A stretch of 13,722 nucleotides of DNA from positions 1 to 13,722 of the forward strand of contig JACDAS010000032.1 of assembly GCA_013695295.1 (NCBI GenBank), written 5' to 3'. Each line of letters begins with the position of its first letter. The stretch's first letter is position 1. This document shows positions 7,011-12,597 of the stretch, in pieces. The stretch is from Actinomycetota bacterium (GTDB lineage: Bacteria > Actinomycetota > Thermoleophilia > Gaiellales > Gaiellaceae). The notes under the pieces were generated by a model that was not told the origin of the DNA, made no database searches, and was given only the letters and a program-made list of their open reading frames with translations. Both the position numbers and the translations under genes were made by a program.

Positions 7011-8678
7011 TCAGAACACCGGCGTTTCGCGCCAGACGCCCCAGACGCCGCGTAGCGCATCGCACATCTCGCCCATCGTCACATAGACGCGCGCGGCCTC
7101 GACGATCGCGGGCATCAGGTTGACGCCGTCGCGGGCAGCCTCCTCCGCGAGCCGGGCGAGGGCCGCCTCCACCGCCGCGGCATCGCGACGCGCGCGCAGC
7201 GCCCTGAGGCGCTCGACCTGCTCCCCCTCGAGGGCGGGGTCGACGCGGAGGAGCTCGATCGGCCGCTCCTCGTCGAGCTGGTAGCGGTTGACGCCGACGA
7301 CGATCCGCTGCTTCGCCTCCACCTCGGCCTGGTACCGAAAGGACGCCTCGGCGATCTCGCGCTGGAAGAAGTTCTCCTTGATCGCGGAGATGACGCCGCC
7401 GAGCTTCGCGATCCGGTCGAAGTACTCGTAGGCCTCCTGCTCCAGGGCATCGGTGAGGTGCTCGAGGTAGTACGAGCCGCCGAGGGGGTCGATCGTGTTG
7501 ACGACGCCCGTCTCGTGCGCGATCACCTGCTGCGTCCGCAGCGCCAGGCGGACGGCGTCCTCGGTCGGGAGGGCGAGTGCCTCGTCGAACGAGTTCGTGT
7601 GCAGCGACTGGGTGCCGCCGAGCACGCCCGCGAGCGCCTCGATCGCCGTGCGGACGATGTTGACCTCGGGCTGCTGCGCGGTCAGCGACACGCCTGCGGT
7701 CTGGGTGTGGAAGCGCATCAGCCACGAGCGGGGGTTCCTGGCGCCGTAGCGCTCGCGAAGCTCGCGCGCCCAGATGCGCCGTGCGGCCCGGTACTTGGCG
7801 ATCTCCTCGAAGAAGTCGAGGTGGGCGTTGAAGAAGAAGGAGAGCCGGGGCGCGAAGTCGTCCACGTCGAGGCCCCGCTCGACGCAGGCCTCGACGTAGG
7901 CGAAACCGTCGGCGAGGGTGAAGGCGAGCTCCTGGGCCGCGGTCGACCCGGCCTCGCGGATGTGGTAGCCGGAGATCGAGACCGGGTGCCACTGGGGCAG
8001 CTCGCGCGAGCAGTACTCGATCATGTCCACGACGAGCCGCATCGAGGGCTCGGGCGGGAAGATCCACTCCTTCTGCGCGATGTACTCCTTGAGGATGTCC
8101 GTCTGGATCGTCCCGCGGAGCTGCGCCCGGTCGACGCCCTGCTGCTCGCCGACGCAGACGTAGAAGGCGAGCAGCATCGCGGCCGGGGAGTTGATCGTCA
8201 TCGAGGTCGAGACCTCGCCGAGCGGGATGCCCGCGAAGAGGGTCTCCATGTCGGCGAGGGAATCGATCGCGACGCCCTCTCGACCGACCTCGCCCAGCGA
8301 CCGCGCGTGATCCGAGTCGTAGCCCATCAGGGTCGGCATGTCGAATGCGGTCGACAGTCCCGTCTGGCCATGCTCGAGCAGGTAGCGGAACCGCTCGTTC
8401 GTCTCCTCGGCGGTGCCGAAGCCCGCGAACTGCCGCATCGTCCAAAGCCTCCCGCGGTACATGGACGGGTAGACCCCCCGCGTGAACGGGTACGTGCCGG
8501 GGTAGCCGAGATCGCGGTCGTGGTCGATCTCGGCGGTGTCAGGGGTGTAGAGCGGCTCGTTGTCGAGGCCCGAGATGGTCGAGAAGAGCTCCCCCTGGCG
8601 CTCGGGCGTCCGGTCGTAGAGCTCGCGGCGCCACTCCGCGGTCGCGTCCAGGTCCTGACGATCCTCGGTCGCGGCCAC
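7011..8678 (-). CDS. icmA: Adenosylcobalamin-dependent acyl-CoA mutase large subunit, probable isobutyryl-CoA mutase
   Basis: Radical enzyme that, with the B12-binding small subunit, interconverts isobutyryl-CoA and n-butyryl-CoA. The 555-residue product is the catalytic TIM-barrel half only, without a B12 domain, like Streptomyces IcmA. Known specificity pairs are Y89/R207 for methylmalonyl-CoA mutase, F80/Q198 for IcmA and I90/Q208 for 2-hydroxyisobutyryl-CoA mutase. Here the positions are F84 (WTMRQFAGF) and Q202 (KEYIAQKEW), with the same 118-residue spacing, so this reads as IcmA. H239 (SISGYHIREAG) matches catalytic H244 of methylmalonyl-CoA mutase. The GTG start at 8678 has no Shine-Dalgarno, but TACAAT lies 6 bases upstream, suggesting leaderless transcription. 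The cobalamin adenosyltransferase at 12010-12597 could supply its cofactor. A generic annotation would probably read methylmalonyl-CoA mutase; Q in place of the carboxylate-binding arginine argues against that. Confidence 0.9.
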   Translation of the reverse strand: MAATEDRQDLDATAEWRRELYDRTPERQGELFSTISGLDNEPLYTPDTAEIDHDRDLGYPGTYPFTRGVYPSMYRGRLWTMRQFAGFGTAEETNERFRYLLEHGQTGLSTAFDMPTLMGYDSDHARSLGEVGREGVAIDSLADMETLFAGIPLGEVSTSMTINSPAAMLLAFYVCVGEQQGVDRAQLRGTIQTDILKEYIAQKEWIFPPEPSMRLVVDMIEYCSRELPQWHPVSISGYHIREAGSTAAQELAFTLADGFAYVEACVERGLDVDDFAPRLSFFFNAHLDFFEEIAKYRAARRIWARELRERYGARNPRSWLMRFHTQTAGVSLTAQQPEVNIVRTAIEALAGVLGGTQSLHTNSFDEALALPTEDAVRLALRTQQVIAHETGVVNTIDPLGGSYYLEHLTDALEQEAYEYFDRIAKLGGVISAIKENFFQREIAEASFRYQAEVEAKQRIVVGVNRYQLDEERPIELLRVDPALEGEQVERLRALRARRDAAAVEAALARLAEEAARDGVNLMPAIVEAARVYVTMGEMCDALRGVWGVWRETPVF

Positions 8679-8684
8679 GTCGGG

Positions 8685-8714
8685 ATTGTAGGCGCGGCCG
8701 CTCAGGCAGGTCCA
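8685..8714 (-). promoter_or_regulatory. Candidate leaderless promoter of the mutase large-subunit gene
   Basis: Reading leftward, TGGACC (8714-8709), an 18-base spacer and TACAAT (8690-8685) are followed by 6 bases and then the GTG at 8678. This matches a sigma70-type promoter whose start point would coincide with the start codon. The absence of a Shine-Dalgarno before this GTG is consistent. The site overlaps the 3' end of the upstream gene. Confidence 0.55.
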
Positions 8715-9229
8715 CTGACGTCGAGCACGAGCGGGCCGGGCGGGCCGCCCCGCGCCGCTACCGTGTAGGGCAGGCGTGCGCGCAGCTCGCCGAGAAGCGG
8801 GACGCGCTCCGTGAACACGATGTCGATCCTGGCGCGCTCACCGGCGAGGCCGCTGATGTGGATGTCCACGACATGGGGCAGCCGCGCGAGCTCTCCCTCG
8901 AAGGCCGAGAGGGACTCGAAATCGTGGAACGGGCCAGCGTCGAGCGAGAGCTCACAGGGAAAGACGGCGTCGTCGGCGAGCTCCGAGCCGCCGCCCTCCT
9001 CCGTGGTGCGGAGTCCACCCTCGAGCCGTTCGGAGTCCTCGCTGCGCCTGGCCGCGAGCCGCGACTCGTGCTCCCGGCTCCCCTGTCGCAGCAGGTCGAG
9101 CTCGAGCTCGAGCGAGCGGACGGTCGAGCGCAGCTCTCCGAACACGCGCTCGACGTCCTCGCGACGATAGCCGCCCCCGAAGCGGCGAAAGCGCAGCAGT
9201 GGCCGCGGTGCGACGTGTCTGACCGACAA
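8702..9229 (-). CDS. DivIVA-like coiled-coil protein with a C-terminal ferredoxin-like domain
   Basis: A 175-residue protein with no named family that I can assign. Residues 13-33 (RFRRFGGGYRREDVERVF and on) resemble the DivIVA N-terminal membrane-binding segment with its GY motif. Residues about 24-75 are highly charged with heptad-spaced leucines, a probable coiled coil. An acidic glycine-rich linker (76-90) leads to a compact domain (about 94-158) reading GPFHDFESLSAFEGELARL and then PHVVDIHISGL and RIDIVF, a beta-alpha-beta pattern like a heavy-metal-associated or ACT-like ferredoxin fold but without the CxxC metal site. DivIVA-like proteins scaffold polar or septal complexes, so a cell-pole or division role is possible (inference). 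The TTG start is supported by AGGAGG (9242-9237) with a 7-base spacer. It is divergent from the degenerate GGDEF gene and 23 bases upstream of icmA. Confidence 0.78.
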   Translation of the reverse strand: MSVRHVAPRPLLRFRRFGGGYRREDVERVFGELRSTVRSLELELDLLRQGSREHESRLAARRSEDSERLEGGLRTTEEGGGSELADDAVFPCELSLDAGPFHDFESLSAFEGELARLPHVVDIHISGLAGERARIDIVFTERVPLLGELRARLPYTVAARGGPPGPLVLDVSGPA

Positions 9230-9236
9230 GGCGAGG

Positions 9237-9242
9237 CCTCCT
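9237..9242 (-). promoter_or_regulatory. Strong Shine-Dalgarno AGGAGG fixing the TTG start of the DivIVA-like gene
   Basis: A perfect AGGAGG lies 7 bases before TTG at 9229-9227, the strongest ribosome binding site noticed in the window. It makes the TTG the likely start despite the lack of ATG or GTG. Confidence 0.75.
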
Positions 9243-9260
9243 ACATGCTCTCTCTAGAGG

Positions 9261-9288
9261 TTGTCCGACCCCCTGCGCGTAGTAGGTT
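9261..9288 (+). promoter_or_regulatory. Possible promoter of the degenerate-GGDEF gene
   Basis: TTGTCC (9261-9266) and TAGGTT (9283-9288) are 16 bases apart, giving a transcript start near 9295, about 20 bases before the GTG. A similar TAGGGT element and leader length precede the M23 gene. Weak pattern match only. Confidence 0.3.
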
Positions 9289-9315
9289 ACGGCCAGGGTC
9301 AAGTACCCGGGAGAC

Positions 9316-10263
9316 GTGGGCTTTCCTTCCCAGTTCACCGACGTCGGCGCCCCGGCGGCCAGCGATCGTCGCGACGATGCGGCCGGTGCCGCGCAGGTCG
9401 TCGTCTTCTTCGCCGTCCCGGCGCTCCTCGTCCTCACCGTAGCGGTCGGCTTCCTCAGAGCGGCGGGGGATGGCAGGGCCGGTGAGATCTTCCTCCTCGG
9501 AGTCGGAATCCTGCTCGCCTACGCAGCCGGGCACCCGGGTGGCGCGCTCGTAGCGCTCGGCCTCACAAACGCCCTGCTCGCGCTCGAGGCGCATTATGGC
9601 CGCCTTGACCGAGACCACCTCGGCGGAGTGCTCCTCTTCGCCTGCGCATTCGCGGGCGCGGCCTTCGCGAGCGCCCAGCTCCGTCAGCGCTTCGAGATCT
9701 GGAACGGACGGGCTGCGCCGTCGGCAGCGGTCGAGGTCGAGTCACTCGACCTCGCGGTCGACCGGGCGCTGCAGTCGGGCGAGACCGTGAGTCTGCTGGT
9801 TGTGCGGCCCGACGGGCTGCCCGAGCTCGCCGAGCTGTACGGGCCAGATGCGGCACGCGTCGTCCTCGGGCGGGTCTCGGGGGTGCTCCGCGAGCTGCTC
9901 GGCGAGACGGATCAGCTCCTGCGGCACAGCCTGTTCGACTTCTGGGCGATCCTGCCCGGGGCGCACTCCGAGGTCGCACGGACGACCGCCGAGCGCATCC
10001 GGCTCGGCCTGCTCCAGCGAGCGGTCGAAGTGGCACCCGAACAGGCCGTCGCGGCGACGCTGTCGGTCGGAGTCGCCTCGTCCCCGCGTGATGGCGCGGC
10101 CCGAGGATCGCTGCTCGAGGCGGCCCAGAGAGCGCTCGACGCAGCGATCGAGCTCGGAGGCAACCGAACCCTCCTGCACTCGATCCCGCCCGGGGCGCCG
10201 GCCGGCTGGGGGCTCCGGTTCGAGCAGGCGGGCCTCGATTCGGGCGCCGAGGGTCGAGCCTGA
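9316..10263 (+). CDS. Multi-pass membrane protein with a degenerate GGDEF domain
   Basis: A 315-residue protein with hydrophobic segments at about 28-47, 56-92 (probably two) and 103-121, followed by a cytoplasmic domain (about 140-290) with the layout of a diguanylate cyclase. The signature is lost: where R-x-GGDEF-x-x-LLP is expected there is RHSLFDFWAILP (203-214), so GGDEF reads SLFDF. The later strand ATLSVGVAS (248-255) and the AQRALDAAIELGGNR helix (270-284) are preserved, which supports the fold call. The metal- and GTP-binding residues are missing, so it should not make cyclic di-GMP; it may bind a nucleotide or act as a protein-interaction sensor (inference). The GTG start at 9316 has GGGAG just upstream, with tight spacing. 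The stop overlaps the next gene as CTGA, suggesting coupled expression. Confidence 0.82.
   Translation: MGFPSQFTDVGAPAASDRRDDAAGAAQVVVFFAVPALLVLTVAVGFLRAAGDGRAGEIFLLGVGILLAYAAGHPGGALVALGLTNALLALEAHYGRLDRDHLGGVLLFACAFAGAAFASAQLRQRFEIWNGRAAPSAAVEVESLDLAVDRALQSGETVSLLVVRPDGLPELAELYGPDAARVVLGRVSGVLRELLGETDQLLRHSLFDFWAILPGAHSEVARTTAERIRLGLLQRAVEVAPEQAVAATLSVGVASSPRDGAARGSLLEAAQRALDAAIELGGNRTLLHSIPPGAPAGWGLRFEQAGLDSGAEGRA
10249..10253 (+). promoter_or_regulatory. Shine-Dalgarno GAGGG favouring a CTG start at 10260
   Basis: GAGGG is 6 bases before CTG at 10260-10262, which overlaps the upstream TGA. The alternative TTG at 10308 has its nearest purine run (GAGGAG, 10287-10292) 15 bases away, too far for good initiation. 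Confidence 0.5.
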
Positions 10264-11081
10264 CGCCGACGCCGAAGTCCCGGCCCGAGGAGCGCGTCCA
10301 TCCGCTCTTGCCGCCGCTCGCCCTCGCGCTGATCACGCTGATCGGCGCCGCGCTCGTGATCGTGTTCGACCCCGGAGACGGTGCTGCAACGAGGTCTGCG
10401 ACGCCCTACGGCGGCAGCAAGCAGGAGCCGGGCCCGAGGCGGAACGGGAACGGCGACTACGGCGGCCGCAAGCAGGACGCTGCGAAATACGGCGGCGGCA
10501 AGCAGGACGTTGCCGAGTACAGCGGCGGCAAGCGGAACGTCGACGAAACGGCGGCGCTCAGCCTTCCGTGGCTCGTCCGCGAGCTGGGGTCACCGCGCCC
10601 GCGAGCTCCGCTGTCCCGACGGGTCGCGCCCGGCTTTCGGGTCGCCTTCACGCGCAGGGGCTACGTGATCACCTACGGCAGGGCTCGCTTCGCGCGATCG
10701 GCCACCCGCCTCGCGCACACGGGCCCCTTGCAGCGGTTCGCACACGGGGTCACCCGCCGGACCCCCCTCGGCGAAGACACGACCGTGCTCCGGCACGGAG
10801 CCACGATCGCCTACATCGTGGTCCGTCGACACCGGGGGGTACGGCTGTGGAGCTGGCAGCTCGAGACCAACCTCCGGCCCCGTCTCCGCGCGGACGGATC
10901 GCTGCTTCTGCGCGGGCGTGCGACGTTGCTCGTCCAGCCGCCGGAGGTCATCGACCGAAACGGGATCGAGGTCACGCCCCCGGGCGCCAGGTGGCGCCTC
11001 GCCCGCGAGGGGAACGGCTGGCGCCTGGCCTACCTCCTGGACGACTCGAGGTTGCCGCTCCCCTACGCGATCGCGGGCTAG
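10260..11081 (+). CDS. Membrane-anchored repeat protein with a C-terminal beta-rich domain, unknown function
   Basis: I do not recognise a named family. With the CTG start it is 273 residues: a charged N terminus (TPKSRPEERVH), one TM at about 17-36, then a hydrophilic stalk with three 10-residue repeats (67-96, YGGxKQDxAx type). The outer domain (about 97-273) is beta-rich and arginine-rich. Its last part (LRPRLRADGSLLL, then VTPPGARWRLAR and LPLPYAIAG) resembles the beta-sandwich that often precedes YD/RHS or DNRLRE repeats in large actinobacterial surface proteins, whose last strand ends in a similar P-x-x-IDP motif; here the protein stops there. This is a fold-level impression only. The start could instead be TTG at 10308 (257 residues), which leaves almost no positive charge before the TM and has a poor ribosome binding site. 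Cotranscribed with the degenerate GGDEF gene. Confidence 0.75.
   Translation: MTPTPKSRPEERVHPLLPPLALALITLIGAALVIVFDPGDGAATRSATPYGGSKQEPGPRRNGNGDYGGRKQDAAKYGGGKQDVAEYSGGKRNVDETAALSLPWLVRELGSPRPRAPLSRRVAPGFRVAFTRRGYVITYGRARFARSATRLAHTGPLQRFAHGVTRRTPLGEDTTVLRHGATIAYIVVRRHRGVRLWSWQLETNLRPRLRADGSLLLRGRATLLVQPPEVIDRNGIEVTPPGARWRLAREGNGWRLAYLLDDSRLPLPYAIAG
10458..10547 (+). repeat. Three in-frame 30-bp tandem repeats in the stalk of the repeat protein
   Basis: Units 10458-10487, 10488-10517 and 10518-10547 each begin TAC and encode YGGRKQDAAK, YGGGKQDVAE and YSGGKRNVDE. A related partial unit (YGGSKQ) begins at 10407. Units differ at several bases, so expansion is not very recent. Period 30 keeps the reading frame. 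Confidence 0.9.
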
Positions 11082-11100
11082 GTCCCTAGGAACCCGTTTT
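11074..11100 (+). terminator. Candidate intrinsic terminator after the repeat-protein gene
   Basis: CGGG CTAG (11074-11081) can pair with CTAG (11086-11089) and CCCG (11093-11096) around a GTCC loop, with a 3-base GAA bulge on the 3' side, followed by TTTT (11097-11100). The stop codon lies in the stem. The short T-run and the bulge make it moderate at best. Confidence 0.45.
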
Positions 11101-11846
11101 CAGCGAAGCGCGACCTCCACCGCGAACGCTGCGGCCACGACGAGCAGCGAGACGCCAATCGCCCGACGCAGCGTGACCTCCGAGAAGCGCCCCGTCATCC
11201 GCGCGCCCAGCCAGGCCCCCGGGAGCGCCCCGGCGAGTCCGGCGGCGAGGAGCCCCCACTCGACCTGCAGGCGCGCGGCGTAGGTCGCGAAGGCGAAGAG
11301 TCCGAGCGCGAAGCCGACGACGAGGTTCGTCCCGACCGCCTCCTGGGCCCGCAGCCCGACCGCGCGGAGGAGCGCCGGCATCCGCAGCGTGCCGAGAATC
11401 ACGCCCGCGGCCCCGCCGACGACCCCGATCGCGAATCCGAAACCGGCCGCGGGAAGCAGGCGTGGGCGTTCCAGCGCTCGCCCTCGTATCGGTCGAAAGA
11501 GTAGGTCGACCCCGTTCCAGGCGAGCACTGCGGCGATCGCGGCGAGGAGGGCGCCTTCCGGGACTCGGTTGCCGAGCAGCGCCCCCGCGACCGCGCCAGC
11601 AACCGACGGGGGAGTCATCCAGCGGACGACGCGCCACGACACGCGGCCGGCCCGGGCGTGGGCGAGCGCGCCGGAGGCGGCCGCAGCGGCGCTGATCGCG
11701 ATGTTCGTCCCGGCGGCGGCGGCCGGGCTACCCGAGAGCAGCACGATCAGCGGCAGGCGGAGCGTGCCCAGAACGAGCCCCATCGCCCCGCCGAGAACGC
11801 CTGCCACGAACGCGCCGGCGAACGCCGCGGCCAGCTGCCAGGCCAT
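11100..11846 (-). CDS. TauE/SafE-family membrane permease
   Basis: An integral membrane protein of 248 residues, almost entirely hydrophobic, with about 7-8 TM segments. The family (COG0730) includes exporters of sulfite, sulfoacetate and related anions; the substrate here is unknown. Two halves are visible as an internal repeat: AGVLGGAMGLVLGTLRLP (15-32) with AAGTNIAIS (44-52), and IGVVGGAAGVILGTLRMP (140-157) with AVGTNLVVG (170-178). The GxxGG...GTL-R-x-P and GTN pairs are the family signature, and the close match of the halves is unusually easy to see. ATG at 11846 opens the first helix. It converges on the repeat-protein gene with an 18-base gap. Neighbouring genes give no clear clue to its substrate. 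Confidence 0.9.
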   Translation of the reverse strand: MAWQLAAAFAGAFVAGVLGGAMGLVLGTLRLPLIVLLSGSPAAAAGTNIAISAAAAASGALAHARAGRVSWRVVRWMTPPSVAGAVAGALLGNRVPEGALLAAIAAVLAWNGVDLLFRPIRGRALERPRLLPAAGFGFAIGVVGGAAGVILGTLRMPALLRAVGLRAQEAVGTNLVVGFALGLFAFATYAARLQVEWGLLAAGLAGALPGAWLGARMTGRFSEVTLRRAIGVSLLVVAAAFAVEVALR

Positions 11847-12009
11847 CGTCAGCCGTGCGACGCCTGATCCGAGCTGCCCGCAGCGCAGCTGGGGAGGAAT
11901 CGGTACACACGAGTGCGCCGATTCGCGCTAGCGTCGAAGCCGGGAGGGGGTTCAGGGGCCCCCGTCAGACGCGTCACTCGGATTCTCGAAGGGCCTCCCC
12001 GGCGCTGTG
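11847..12009. other. Intergenic region between the adenosyltransferase and TauE/SafE genes
   Basis: 163 bases with no gene. It contains the inverted repeat GAATCGG (11897-11903) / CCGATTC (11918-11924) with a 14-base gap, and a very G/C-rich block around 11941-11966 including GGGGCCCC that could form a hairpin at the end of the adenosyltransferase transcript. No T-run marks an obvious terminator, and no convincing promoter for the permease was found. Confidence 0.5.
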
Positions 12010-12597
12010 CTACCGCGAAGCCCCGGGCTTCCAGAGCGGCTCCGGAAGCCCGGCGTTCGCCGCTCGCGCCAGAATGAAGAGCAGGTCGGAGAGCCGGTTC
12101 AGGTACACGAGCGTCAGCGGGTTGATCCCGTTCTCGGCGTCTGCGGCGAGCGCGTCACGTTCCGCGCGCCGGCAGATCGTGCGCGCGACGTGCAGCCGCG
12201 CCGCGGCCGGCGTGCCTCCGGGCAGGACGAAGCTCCGGAGCTCGGGGAGGTCGGCGTTGAACACGTCGCAGTCGCGCTCGAGGGCGTCGATCTGCTCCTG
12301 CTCGATCCGGAGGCGCCGCTCCTCGGGGGGGTCGAGAAAGGGCACACAGAGGTCGGCGCCAACGTCGAAGAGCTCGTTCTGGACACGCTCGAGCGGGGCC
12401 CGGAGCTCGTCGGGCACCCCTTCGGCCAGCACGACCCCGAGCTGCGAGTTGAGCTCGTCGACGGCCCCGAAGGCACCGATCCGGCAGTCGAGCTTCGGAG
12501 CGCGCGAGCCGTCGCCGAGGCTCGTCTCCCCCGCGTCGCCGCCCCGGGTGTAGATGCGCGTGAGCCGCACGGGCTCGTCGGGGGCGCGCCGTGTCAT
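12010..12597 (-). CDS. PduO-type ATP:cob(I)alamin adenosyltransferase
   Basis: Transfers the adenosyl group from ATP to cob(I)alamin to make adenosylcobalamin, the cofactor of the mutase in this window. The 195-residue product carries the full PduO/MMAB signature: TRIYTRGGDAGETSLGDG (13-30, phosphate-binding loop), GAVDELNSQLG (44-54), LPGGTPAAARLHVAR (125-139), CRRAER (142-147, arginine/glutamate pair at the ATP site) and YLNRLSDLLFILAR (165-178). It is all-alpha and expected to be a cytoplasmic trimer. ATG at 12597-12595 overlaps the acyl-CoA dehydrogenase stop as ATGA, so the two are translated in a coupled manner. The same frame stays open far upstream inside the dehydrogenase gene, but that part is not coding. 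Family certainty is high. Linkage to an acyl-CoA dehydrogenase and a mutase supports acyl-CoA metabolism rather than propanediol use. Confidence 0.95.
   Translation of the reverse strand: MTRRAPDEPVRLTRIYTRGGDAGETSLGDGSRAPKLDCRIGAFGAVDELNSQLGVVLAEGVPDELRAPLERVQNELFDVGADLCVPFLDPPEERRLRIEQEQIDALERDCDVFNADLPELRSFVLPGGTPAAARLHVARTICRRAERDALAADAENGINPLTLVYLNRLSDLLFILARAANAGLPEPLWKPGASR

Noticed and set aside
7011..8678. Calling the mutase a 2-hydroxyisobutyryl-CoA mutase
   Set aside because: HcmA shares the glutamine but has isoleucine at the first specificity position. Here that position is phenylalanine, as in IcmA.
7458..8768. A 436-codon plus-strand open frame opposite the mutase gene
   Set aside because: It is the antisense shadow of icmA: rich in R, D, E, V and L with no recognisable motif, while the other strand has a fully conserved enzyme.
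9271..9298. Inverted repeat CCCTG-N18-CAGGG beside TTGACC (minus strand), reminiscent of a MerR-type operator
   Set aside because: The arms are only 5 bases, no -10 lies at a usable distance from TTGACC, and no MerR-family gene is in the window.
10458..10547. Three 30-bp repeats considered as a CRISPR-like array
   Set aside because: The units are directly adjacent without spacers, are in frame in a coding gene and encode a regular peptide repeat.
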